Below are positions 16,677 to 24,257 of a stretch of DNA of 35,782 nt, piece after piece (position 1 is the stretch's first letter; the number at the start of each line of letters is the position of its first letter). Under the pieces are notes generated by a model. It was not told where the DNA came from, did not search any database, and was given only the letters and a program-made list of their open reading frames with translations. The position numbers and the translations under genes are program-made. The stretch comes from an uncultured Verrucomicrobiota bacterium (GTDB lineage Bacteria; Verrucomicrobiota; Kiritimatiellia; CAJWTS01), in NCBI GenBank assembly GCA_913047795.1, contig CAJWTS010000041.1, positions 1-35,782 on the forward strand, read 5' to 3'.

Positions 16677-17702
16677 TCAGAAATGTGACGTCCACGTGAT
16701 GTGGAGCCCGATATCCGGGCTGTTCTGGTGCTGAAACAAGTTTTCGATCAGGGCCAGTTCAAGGATCGATCCGTTGCCCATGATCCACTTGCCGCCGACC
16801 GCGAGTTCGGTTGAGCCCTTGGAGAACTCGCCAAAATCGCGCGCCCAGGCTGTCGAACTGAGTATCTGTAGGAGCGCCGAGGCCGTTGACGAAACGCGAT
16901 ACTCGATTGCCGCGTTGATCGAGAAGTGTTCCTGGTTGATTTTTATTCCACGGAAATCATCGCCGAAGGCGTATACGCCGAGAAGCGTTGCGTAACTGTA
17001 CCAGTGCCGATTGAGCAGGCGACGGCTGAGCCGTGCGCCTGCGCCCAGGTTAAACATGCCGGCGCCTTCGAGATTGGCGTTATCGCCGGTTGGAATCCCG
17101 GCGGTGACGAAGAGTTCAACCGCCTGCGAGGCAATCGCGCCGTGGGTGGCCAGGTAAGTCGCGAAGACTCGGATATCCGATAATCCGGTGGAGTCCTCGT
17201 CGTCAATGGTTCGCGGCCGACCCTGCTCATCCTCGTACTCCACGCGCACGCGGTTTGGCGGGGATTGATCGCGCTTCGAGTTGCCGATGCCGAGCGAGTC
17301 ATGAAAACTCTCGATATCGGAATCCAGGCTGCCGCCGAAGCGTGTTACGATCGGGATCACCATTCCCAGGCGCCATCGGTCATGCACTTCGCGCGAGACG
17401 CCGAAACTCGTCAGGACCCATTCGCCGTCGATGACATAATTGCGATCCGTTTCCCGTCGCAGATTGAAGATGTTGGCCCAACCTATCGTCGTGTCGACGC
17501 GCCATGTTGACGTGCCACGGGCCAGCGGAAAGTGTACGTCCGGCCCCGGAAAAAACATCTTGCCCATGGCGTAGGATCGCGTGCTGATCGGGCCCAAGCC
17601 GATGTTGCTTCCCGCGTAGAGACCTTCCGCGCTGATCTTATCCCGTGCGATCGCTGGGAGCGCCACGAGCAAGCCAAGCGCCATCGCGACCGCTTGCCTC
17701 AT
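16677..17702 (-). CDS. Outer-membrane protein of the DUF3187 type
   Basis: A 341-residue exported protein with a signal peptide ([19 protein letters not shown], cleavage near ARD). It then shows alternating beta-strand patterns and a C-terminal Phe (HITWTSHF), as expected for an outer-membrane beta-barrel. The order of segments (an EGLYAGSNIGLGPISTRSYAMG start, LTSFGVSREVHDRWRLGMVIPIVTRFGG, a FHDSLGIG segment, TAGIPTGD) matches my memory of DUF3187. Function in that family is unknown. Its ATG overlaps the stop of the upstream FHA/sigma-54 activator as ATGA, so the two are probably one unit. It converges with asnS, leaving a 15-base gap. Confidence 0.72.
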   Translation of the reverse strand: MRQAVAMALGLLVALPAIARDKISAEGLYAGSNIGLGPISTRSYAMGKMFFPGPDVHFPLARGTSTWRVDTTIGWANIFNLRRETDRNYVIDGEWVLTSFGVSREVHDRWRLGMVIPIVTRFGGSLDSDIESFHDSLGIGNSKRDQSPPNRVRVEYEDEQGRPRTIDDEDSTGLSDIRVFATYLATHGAIASQAVELFVTAGIPTGDNANLEGAGMFNLGAGARLSRRLLNRHWYSYATLLGVYAFGDDFRGIKINQEHFSINAAIEYRVSSTASALLQILSSTAWARDFGEFSKGSTELAVGGKWIMGNGSILELALIENLFQHQNSPDIGLHITWTSHF

Positions 17703-19063
17703 CTCTTCAGTTCGTGCTTCTTGATCAGCCGCTGCAGATAGGCCCGTTCGATTTCGGCCTCGCGCGCTGCCTGTGAGATGTTCCAGTCGTGATTCTTTAG
17801 AATCCGGACGATATAGTCGCGTTCGAAGCGGTGCACCAACTGTTCCTTGGCGACCTTGAAGGGTGCCAGTTTTCCACCAGGCTCGGCCATCATCTGGCGC
17901 AGCTCTTCGGCGACCTCCGCGCCCGGTTCGTCGGCGAGCAGCGGTTCCATATGCATCGCATTCTCCCGGGCATGGAACATGCGTTCCACGCTGTTGCGCA
18001 ATTCCCGCACGTTGCCCGGCCAGTCGTAATCCTGGAACATCGAGACGATCTCTTCAGCCGTAATTTCGGCCTCCGTGCCGGTCTCCTTGGCCAGCCGATC
18101 GATGAACATCTGCGCCAACGGGCCGACGTCTTCCTTGCGCTTGCTTAACGGCGGCACTTCGACGCGGACAACCGATAGACGGTAATAGAGGTCTTCGCGA
18201 AACCGTCCAGCGTTGACGTCGACTTCCAGGCGACGGTGAGTCGCGGCAATGATACGGACATCGATCTTCCGTACCGTGTTGTCGCCCACGCGCCGCAACT
18301 CCTTCTTTTCCAACACGCGCAGTAGCTTGGGCTGCAGATCGATACTCAGGTCACCGATTTCGTCGAGAAAGACCGTGCCGCTGTCGGCCTGCTCAAAAGC
18401 CCCCTTGCGATCAGCCATGGCGCCTGTGAACGCCCCCTTGCGATGGCCGAAGAGTTCGCTCTCGATCAGGTTGCGTGACAGGGCACTGCAATCGACCACG
18501 ACGAAAGGTTTGTCCTTGCGCGTGCTGTTGTTGTGAAGCTCGGCCGCGAGGACTTCCTTCCCCGTGCCGGTTTCACCCGTAATCAACGTGGTCACGTCGG
18601 TGGCCGCGTACGTTTCGATCACGCTGTAGACCTTTTTCATGGCGACACTGCCGCCGATGAGATTACCAAAACCTTCACGTTGACTGAGTTCAACCTTGGT
18701 CGACTCCTTAAGTGGGGAGAAGACCAGGCGCGTTTTGCCCAGTTGAAAGTCGGCTCCCTGGCTGAGGAAGGCCTCGGTGACGCGGACCCCGCGCACGAAG
18801 GTCCCGTTCGTGCTTTGCAGATCGCGGATCAGGTATCCTTCCGGAAGCAATTCGATTTCGCAGTGGTTGCCCGATACGGTGGTATCGGCCAGCACGCAGT
18901 CGTTGTGCGGGTTGGCGCCAACGGTGAACCGCTCCTTGGAAACGACGACCTCTTTGCCGCGATCGTCGCCCTCGGACACGAGCAGCTTGCAGCGCCGCAC
19001 CAGGATCGATCGGGGCTTGTCGTCCTCGTAAATGACGACGGTGGGTGTTTCGATACCTTTCAT
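17699..19063 (-). CDS. FHA-domain sigma-54-dependent transcriptional activator
   Basis: A 454-residue enhancer-binding protein. Residues about 35-118 form an FHA domain ([25 protein letters not shown], then [14 protein letters not shown]), which binds phosphothreonine, so the input is probably a Ser/Thr kinase instead of a histidine kinase. The AAA+ core has Walker A GETGTGKE (163-170), the sigma-54-contacting GAFTGA loop (210-215), and [21 protein letters not shown] around Walker B. The C-terminus has a Fis-type helix-turn-helix ([21 protein letters not shown] ... YLQRLI). The ATG at 19063 is preferred to a start at 19120 because a strong promoter ends 9 bases before it. It is coupled to the DUF3187 gene. 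Its regulon is unknown; I see no clear GG-N10-GC sigma-54 site in the neighbouring gaps. Confidence 0.93.
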   Translation of the reverse strand: MKGIETPTVVIYEDDKPRSILVRRCKLLVSEGDDRGKEVVVSKERFTVGANPHNDCVLADTTVSGNHCEIELLPEGYLIRDLQSTNGTFVRGVRVTEAFLSQGADFQLGKTRLVFSPLKESTKVELSQREGFGNLIGGSVAMKKVYSVIETYAATDVTTLITGETGTGKEVLAAELHNNSTRKDKPFVVVDCSALSRNLIESELFGHRKGAFTGAMADRKGAFEQADSGTVFLDEIGDLSIDLQPKLLRVLEKKELRRVGDNTVRKIDVRIIAATHRRLEVDVNAGRFREDLYYRLSVVRVEVPPLSKRKEDVGPLAQMFIDRLAKETGTEAEITAEEIVSMFQDYDWPGNVRELRNSVERMFHARENAMHMEPLLADEPGAEVAEELRQMMAEPGGKLAPFKVAKEQLVHRFERDYIVRILKNHDWNISQAAREAEIERAYLQRLIKKHELKR

Positions 19064-19072
19064 TGGTGACGC

Positions 19073-19101
19073 CTTATAGTCCGTACACTTGGGCGAGTCA
19101 A
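19073..19101 (-). promoter_or_regulatory. Strong sigma-70-type promoter of the FHA/sigma-54 activator
   Basis: On the minus strand, TTGACT (19096-19101), an exact 17-base spacer and TATAAG (19073-19078) are followed after 9 bases by the ATG at 19063. An AAGG overlaps the -10 and the first bases, so it would lie upstream of the RNA start. A leaderless or nearly leaderless transcript is predicted. Confidence 0.7.
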
Positions 19102-19275
19102 TGACGACCGCATACACCAATGCACAGCTCGCGGTTGGAAAGATTATGGCGGGAACTGGACAAAAAGGGCAAGATAGTCGCCGAGCAGGAACAAGGTGAA
19201 AGATCTTACGTGCCGGATTCGGGCCGCGGACAGGCGTCGCGGCGAGGCATCCGCGCGGAAGAAGATACGAAGAAT

Positions 19276-19728
19276 ATGAGCGACGCGTCTCAACAAGAAT
19301 CAGGGACTCCGATAGCGGTCATGGCCAATCTCGAGGCTCGGATTCGCCGCCAGGAAGACTTTCTGTTTGGTGTCTCGCTGTATTTCGATGGTCTCACACT
19401 GCTGCACGCGGGCCAGACGGATTCGGTGCGGGCACAGGGCAAGGTGCTGCGTTCGATATTGCGCACGAGGCAGGCCCAGATCGACGATGCGACATCCCTC
19501 CTGCGGCGTGCCCGCGACGATGCCGGGACGGCCGAGCAGCTCGCGCTCGTCAAACTGGATGAGATCTCTCCGGAGATCGCGGACATCGCCGCGCGCGCCA
19601 CCGCGCTGCTGACCGCTTACGCGGAATTGTATCCGGATCGTGACCGGACCGAGCCGCTGGACGACGAAGAAATGTTCAGCCTGATCGAATCCGCGACCGA
19701 GGGGTTTACGGATTCACCTCCGGGCTAG
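19276..19728 (+). CDS. Small helical protein of unknown function
   Basis: No family recognised. From the ATG at 19276 the product is 150 aa, soluble, mostly helical and acidic at the C-terminus. It contains VMANLEARIRRQEDFLFGVSLYFDGLTLLHAGQTDS, a KVLRSILRTRQAQIDDATSLLRRA helix and LDEISPEIADIAARATALLTAYAELYP. The frame is open back to an ATG at 19120 (202 aa), but the extra 52 residues are polar and unstructured and carry no recognisable start signal; a weak GAAGA sits before 19276. It is divergent from the FHA activator, and its last 23 bases overlap the convergent PATAN gene. Location within the MglA/PATAN block suggests a regulatory or adaptor role, which is only an inference. Confidence 0.55.
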   Translation: MSDASQQESGTPIAVMANLEARIRRQEDFLFGVSLYFDGLTLLHAGQTDSVRAQGKVLRSILRTRQAQIDDATSLLRRARDDAGTAEQLALVKLDEISPEIADIAARATALLTAYAELYPDRDRTEPLDDEEMFSLIESATEGFTDSPPG

Positions 19729-21379
19729 CCTCGGGGCCGCCTTCGTCTATCAGGCGCGCGCCTTCCATGAGTAAGCCCATGGGCGACGCCTGGATTGCCC
19801 GCTCCGGGAAGCTGTCGCAGAGGCGCGTTGTGAACGTGCCTTCGTTCCACCGCATGAGAGCGTAAAACGCCTGCTCGCCTTCGAGTCCGTCCGAGTCAGC
19901 CTGGGTGATGTTTCCATCCTCGATAAAGACATGGCTTTCGTCGCCATCGTTGTTCGAGAGCACAATTTCAACGCTTTTCCCGCCGGCACAGAGAATCTGA
20001 ACCATGTCGGTGAATGACATGTCCGCCAAACTTCCGCTGACGCCATCCGCCACATCTCCGATGCCACCGGCGGCTGTCCGACCGGCCAGGTTGCGGACTT
20101 TCAGAATCAGAAGCTCCAGGTCGATCGGCTTGAGCAGCACGTCGTCGGCGCCGGCCTTGAGGCAGTGGGCGGCGATGTTGTCAGCGCGCGGCGCGGTCAC
20201 AATGGCGACCGGCAGATCGGGATTCGATTGCTTGACGCGGCGACACAGCGTCAGGCCGTCTTCGCCCGGCAAATTCATTTCGATGATGACGAGATGCGGA
20301 GGGCTCGTTGCGATCGCCTGCACGGCGTCGTCTGCGGATGCGACGGCGTTAACGTCGTAGCCCTGGCCGGAGAGCGTTGGTGCCAGCTTGCCTTGCGCGA
20401 CTTCGGCGGGATCAACCAGCAAGATCCTTCCCGTCTTCTTCTCGAGTTGCTGAAGGTAGTCCTCGTCCAGAAGAATCTGCAGCATGGCCTCCACCATCGC
20501 GGTGTCGGCGGGTAGGTACGGCCAGTCGCGCTCGAGGCGCGAACGCAGCGCTTGAACATCGCGATTGTCGGCCCGTAGGGTGAGGCAGAGATGCACAAGA
20601 CTCAATACCTTCGCCTCCGGCAATGCGCCGCCGGGGGTGGACTCCGCTTCGCGTATGATCTGGCCGATCGGCAAGCGCAGCTGGCCCAGAATTTCGGTTC
20701 GCTGGGAGAGGTTCCAGAACCAGGCTGCGAGCACCACTTCGCGCACCTGCTGGGGACGCAGAGGCAGTCGGCTGGCGAGCATTTCGCTGTAACGTGCGCA
20801 GTCCCGCGCGGCTTGAATTTCCGTTTCGCCGAGGTCGCGGCAGACAAGGATGGACGCGAGCGTAATGAGAGCCTGGGAAAGGGCGTCGACTTCATCATCC
20901 AATTCCGCCGGCGCGCCATCACCGGCCAGAGCCGTCGTGCGAGCCTTGATCGTCCGCGACTTGCCGAGCGAGGTGATGGATAGTGCCGACGGCCGCGCAA
21001 TCAAATCGCCCGCCGCGTTACGCTTGGCGCCGGCGTGTCGGATCAGGGCGGTTTCGATTTCCGCCTCGCTGGCGATCGTGAAGCTGAGTGTATGGGATTG
21101 CAGAAAGAAGCGGTGAATTTTCTCCAGGGCGGGGATTTGCTCACGGGCGGACACCGCAACTGCCAGTTCGCGCGACGCTTCGTCGTAGGTGTGCGGGAAG
21201 ACGCGCCACCGGGTGGCGCACTTGGGCGACAGGAGTTGACGCGATCGATCAGCGCCGTGCCGGGCGGCCAGCAGGCAGACATAGGCCATGTCGTATTGCG
21301 TCGCCAGCGCTTTTCCCTCTTCGATCAGCGCTGGAATGTCGGGCGGGGCGCCGGTTGTCGAAGCAGATGGATCCGTCAT
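19706..21379 (-). CDS. Degenerate HD domain, pseudo-receiver and PATAN (DUF4388) protein
   Basis: A 557-residue cytoplasmic signalling protein in three parts. Residues about 160-312 follow the helix pattern of an HD/HD-GYP domain, but the His-Asp position reads AAWFWN (218-223), so no metal site is visible. Residues 317-435 form a response-regulator receiver: LLVDPAE with a single acidic residue at Asp323, Thr395 and Lys417 are present, but the phospho-acceptor position is Glu367 (LVIIEMNLPGEDG), which should prevent phosphorylation. Residues 448-546 are a PATAN/DUF4388 domain (GSLADMSFTDMVQILCAGGK ... VFIEDGNITQAD ... LLMEGARLIDE). PATAN-receiver proteins in other bacteria act with type IV pilus motors and MglA-type GTPases. 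Residues 1-130 are unassigned. It follows the HhH/roadblock gene by 36 bases on the same strand, so the two are probably co-transcribed. Confidence 0.82.
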   Translation of the reverse strand: MTDPSASTTGAPPDIPALIEEGKALATQYDMAYVCLLAARHGADRSRQLLSPKCATRWRVFPHTYDEASRELAVAVSAREQIPALEKIHRFFLQSHTLSFTIASEAEIETALIRHAGAKRNAAGDLIARPSALSITSLGKSRTIKARTTALAGDGAPAELDDEVDALSQALITLASILVCRDLGETEIQAARDCARYSEMLASRLPLRPQQVREVVLAAWFWNLSQRTEILGQLRLPIGQIIREAESTPGGALPEAKVLSLVHLCLTLRADNRDVQALRSRLERDWPYLPADTAMVEAMLQILLDEDYLQQLEKKTGRILLVDPAEVAQGKLAPTLSGQGYDVNAVASADDAVQAIATSPPHLVIIEMNLPGEDGLTLCRRVKQSNPDLPVAIVTAPRADNIAAHCLKAGADDVLLKPIDLELLILKVRNLAGRTAAGGIGDVADGVSGSLADMSFTDMVQILCAGGKSVEIVLSNNDGDESHVFIEDGNITQADSDGLEGEQAFYALMRWNEGTFTTRLCDSFPERAIQASPMGLLMEGARLIDEGGPEASPEVNP

Positions 21380-21415
21380 GATTCGTTTCCGTGCTGTTCA
21401 GCCGCGGCCCGCGGA

Positions 21416-22837
21416 TCAGGCGACGTAGGCCCGGTGACTGAGCAACCACTCCAACTCCGCAGCGACGCGGTGGACGAGTGTAAGTTGGGTCTTTGTCAAT
21501 TTCCGGCGATCGTGAATGGCAGTCAGGAAGATCGCGCCACTGCGGATAATGGTGAACATTTGTTCGTCGAGCGTAATGCTGAGGGAGCGCATCTGGCCGA
21601 CATCCATCACGTCGAGATTGTTTGCCAGCTGAGTGACGAGTTTGGGCACCACGGCCGCAATGCGGGCGGCGATATCCTCGGCGCCGTCCTGGGCCAAGAG
21701 AAGCCCTTCGTTGTTCGAGATCACGGTGCCTGAGAAGCCGGGTCGTTTGGCGAGCGCACGCGTTACGGTCGGCAGGTGCGACATGTTCTCATCGGATAAG
21801 GACAAGAGGCGCTTAATCCGTTCGCTGCGATGGTGCCCGGATGTGCTGAAAGGCATTCCCGTCATTTTACGGAATGTGACGCGCCCGATCCGGCCCACGT
21901 TTTTCAGATCGAAGACACTTGTAAAACGGCCATTCTGATCGCGGTACGTAACGATACGCTCGGCCAGCGAAGCAGATACGCCGGAGAGGCTGAGTATCTG
22001 ATCGACCGTCGCCGTGTTCAGGTTGACGCCGCTTTCGGCATACTTGCCCTCGGCCGTGGCCAGTGGTGCGCGCGTCGTGTCCGGTGCGGTGAGCGTTTCC
22101 AGGGCATCATCCGATTCGTCCTCATCGGCCGCGACGTCCTTTCCCAGGTTCTCGTCGCGATTGTCCGCTACGGGTTCGGGTTGCGTGATCGTCGGTGGCG
22201 CCGCGGCATCCGGGATCGACTCTTCGACCGCGTCGCTCGCGGGTGGGGTCTCGTTTACGCCCGGCGCGGGTGCGTCGTCGCCGCCGGCCGTATCGTCCGC
22301 GTCGGACCGGGAAAAGGGGTCCGGGATGGCGGCAATATCGACCGCGGGCTTCTGTTGCGCATTCTGTTGACGCATCAGGTTCGGGTCGATCGCCGCGATC
22401 ACCAGGGGCAGCGGCAGGTTCACCTCGGTTGTGGAGTCCTCGTACGCATCCGGCGCCACGAGGCCGACAGGGAAGTGCATGACTAGATCGGACACCGTCA
22501 CCGCCACGCGGCCGGACTTGAGCTGATCCATCAGATCCCCCACGGGCACCTCGATCTGGGCGTCGGCATCGTCGCCCAGCGAAGTCGTCGCGAGGAGTTG
22601 CGGGGGAATAAGGGACAGCAGTTCGCGCAGCGGGAGGCTGACTTCGGTTCCGCTCGCAGTGGAAGTTCGGCGGTCGGAGTCGAGGGCATCCTTGATCAAC
22701 GCGAGTTCGGCTTTGATCTTCGCCATCTGCTCGAAGTTCCGGGCAGGGGTCTCGAAGTTCGATGCCGCGGGTCCACCACGATCAGTCCCTTGCCCGTCAT
22801 CTTCGGGCGGATCGATATCAATTGGTTCTCTGTCCAT
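21416..22837 (-). CDS. Helix-hairpin-helix plus roadblock/LC7 domain protein
   Basis: A 473-residue protein with an unusual layout. Residues 66-155 hold three copies of a short motif built on V-x-L/V-P-L/V (VSLPLRELLSLIP, IEVPVGDLMDQLKSGRVAV, VNLPLPLVIAAIDP). Residues about 156-265 are a Pro/Asp/Glu-rich disordered linker. Residues 270-330 are a ComEA-type double helix-hairpin-helix (VNLNTATVDQILSLSGVSAS ... RFTSVFDLKNVGRIG). Residues about 355-468 match a roadblock/LC7 domain, the fold of MglB-type GTPase regulators (FSGTVISNNEGLLLAQDG). The ATG at 22837 is chosen because the protein has no membrane segment; a GTG at 22906 would add a hydrophobic stretch. It is divergent from mglA and precedes the PATAN gene. 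I infer a partner or scaffold for MglA. Confidence 0.72.
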   Translation of the reverse strand: MDREPIDIDPPEDDGQGTDRGGPAASNFETPARNFEQMAKIKAELALIKDALDSDRRTSTASGTEVSLPLRELLSLIPPQLLATTSLGDDADAQIEVPVGDLMDQLKSGRVAVTVSDLVMHFPVGLVAPDAYEDSTTEVNLPLPLVIAAIDPNLMRQQNAQQKPAVDIAAIPDPFSRSDADDTAGGDDAPAPGVNETPPASDAVEESIPDAAAPPTITQPEPVADNRDENLGKDVAADEDESDDALETLTAPDTTRAPLATAEGKYAESGVNLNTATVDQILSLSGVSASLAERIVTYRDQNGRFTSVFDLKNVGRIGRVTFRKMTGMPFSTSGHHRSERIKRLLSLSDENMSHLPTVTRALAKRPGFSGTVISNNEGLLLAQDGAEDIAARIAAVVPKLVTQLANNLDVMDVGQMRSLSITLDEQMFTIIRSGAIFLTAIHDRRKLTKTQLTLVHRVAAELEWLLSHRAYVA

Positions 22838-22954
22838 ATCCCAGGTCCAGAATGCTAAAAACTTGAAAACCCTGCGGATGTACGGCCCAGCACCCCGATC
22901 CACCACCTTTTATAAGGGCCGAACGGAGCGTGACATAAACGACGCACAATTTCC

Positions 22955-22984
22955 ATTATACGGAGCACGTAGTGTGCCAGACAA
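22955..22984 (-). promoter_or_regulatory. Candidate promoter of the HhH/roadblock-PATAN unit
   Basis: On the minus strand, TTGTCT (22979-22984), an 18-base spacer and a perfect TATAAT (22955-22960). The RNA would begin near 22948, about 110 bases before the ATG at 22837, so unlike its neighbours this unit has a real leader. Confidence 0.55.
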
Positions 22985-23076
22985 TAGTTTCTTTAACGAC
23001 CCCACCACCCCCAATCGATCCGAGTGGGACGTGTGCAATTGGCATGGAAGATGCTTATTTACAAGGTGTGGAATGG

Positions 23077-23106
23077 TTGTACGGGCCATTGTGCCGATGC
23101 TATAAG
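23077..23106 (+). promoter_or_regulatory. Promoter of mglA-mglB, close to the start codon
   Basis: TTGTAC (23077-23082), an 18-base spacer and TATAAG (23101-23106) are followed after 12 bases by the ATG at 23119. A Shine-Dalgarno-like AGGGGAAG (23105-23112) overlaps the -10 and the expected start point near 23112-23114, so little of it would be in the RNA. If transcription starts further upstream it would be a good ribosome-binding site. Confidence 0.55.
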
Positions 23107-23118
23107 GGGAAGCGTGTC

Positions 23119-23766
23119 ATGTCGTTCGTAAACTTCAGCAAGAAAGAGATCAGTTTCAAGATCGTCTACTATGGTGCGCCGTTATGCGGCAAAACCACCA
23201 ACTTGGAGCAGGTACACGCCTCGGTTCCCGAAGGGGCCCGCGGCCCGATGACGATGCTGTCCACCCGGCAGGATCGGACCCTGTATTTCGATTTCCTGCC
23301 CCTTGAGACCGATGTCATCAAGGGTTTCATCTCGCGGTTCCAACTCTATACGGTTCCCGGCCAGGCCATTTACAACCTCACGCGGCGGCTGGTTCTTAAC
23401 GATGTCGATGGGATGGTCTTCGTCTGCGATTCGCAGTTCGACCAGATGGAAAACAATGTCGAGAGCTTTAAGAATCTCGAGGAGAACCTGGGCATGGATG
23501 GCCGCGACCTGACCGAAATGCCCTATGTACTGCAGTACAATAAGCGCGACCTGACCGAGATCGCCCCGACCCACTACCTGGATTTCATGCTCAATAACAG
23601 GGAGACCCGTGTTGAGACATTCGACGCCGTTGCGCTCAAGGGTGAAGGCGTGCACGAGACCTTGAACACGATCGCGAAGCTCGTCATGGCCAAGTTCATC
23701 AAGGATCATAACATGGAAATGGGAAGCGCCCTCAAGACGACGCAAGTGGCGGGCAAGGACGCGTAA
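23119..23766 (+). CDS. mglA: MglA-type Ras-like small GTPase
   Basis: Cytoplasmic small GTPase (215 aa) of the bacterial MglA family, which sets cell polarity and controls gliding or type IV pilus function in Myxococcus and others. GTP-binding motifs are the P-loop GAPLCGKTT (19-27), a switch-II-region TVPGQ (78-82) and NKRD (141-144). The CGKTTNLEQVH continuation and FLPLE (59-63) are typical MglA. The first eight residues (MSFVNFSK) are the usual start, and an upstream open frame to 22972 is rejected. A promoter-like element ends 12 bases before the ATG. The stop is one base before the MglB-like gene, so the GTPase and its regulator are co-expressed. It is divergent from the HhH/roadblock gene. 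Confidence 0.94.
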   Translation: MSFVNFSKKEISFKIVYYGAPLCGKTTNLEQVHASVPEGARGPMTMLSTRQDRTLYFDFLPLETDVIKGFISRFQLYTVPGQAIYNLTRRLVLNDVDGMVFVCDSQFDQMENNVESFKNLEENLGMDGRDLTEMPYVLQYNKRDLTEIAPTHYLDFMLNNRETRVETFDAVALKGEGVHETLNTIAKLVMAKFIKDHNMEMGSALKTTQVAGKDA

Positions 23767-23767
23767 C

Positions 23768-24247
23768 ATGGCGGCCGTCAGTGAAGAACATGGAGAGGTT
23801 CTGACGCTGGCGTTGTCCGACCTCGCGGTCCAGTCCGAGGCCTCGATCGTTATCTTGAGCGACAGCGGGGGCAACATCCTGGCCGAGTCAGTCGGCGCGT
23901 CCGCCAAGATGACACCCACCCTGTCGGCCCTGGCGGCGGGATCCTTCGCGGCCACGCGTGAGTTGGCGGCCCTTGTCGGCGAGCAGTCGTTCCAGTCGAT
24001 TTATCAGCAGGGCGAAGAATTCAGCATCTACGTTCATGGCGTCGGGGAACACTATCTTCTGCTGGTGGTCTTTGACCGCAATACGACCGCCGGACTGGTT
24101 AAGCTCTACGTCGAGAAGACCGCACTCGAAATTTGTCCGGTATTGGCCCGGGTCGACGGCCAGGACGTTGAATCGGCGGGATCCGGCGAGACCTTCGAAA
24201 TGGATTCGTCGGCGGATATCTTCAGCGGTCTTCGATCCGAGACCTGA
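23768..24247 (+). CDS. MglB-like roadblock/LC7 protein
   Basis: A 159-residue protein whose residues about 5-120 match the roadblock/LC7 fold (LSDLAVQSEASIVILSDSGGNILAESVG, then the Phe-Ala-Ala-Thr-Arg-Glu-Leu helix, then FSIYVHGVGEHYLLLVVFDRNTTAGLVKLYVEK). It has a polar, acidic C-terminal tail of about 35 residues. Roadblock proteins such as MglB form homodimers that bind MglA and act as GTPase-activating or exchange factors. It starts one base after the mglA stop, which makes it the direct candidate regulator of that GTPase. The tail is not part of the fold and may bind another partner. Assignment as functional MglB is from context and fold. Confidence 0.85.
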   Translation: MAAVSEEHGEVLTLALSDLAVQSEASIVILSDSGGNILAESVGASAKMTPTLSALAAGSFAATRELAALVGEQSFQSIYQQGEEFSIYVHGVGEHYLLLVVFDRNTTAGLVKLYVEKTALEICPVLARVDGQDVESAGSGETFEMDSSADIFSGLRSET

Positions 24248-24257
24248 GGCACCGCAA

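Noticed and set aside
19120..19275. Longer start for the small helical protein
   Set aside because: No start signal before 19120, and the extra 52 residues look disordered. It cannot be fully excluded.
22972..23118. Upstream extension of the mglA frame
   Set aside because: The MglA family starts at MSFVNFSK (23119), and the promoter of mglA lies inside the extension.
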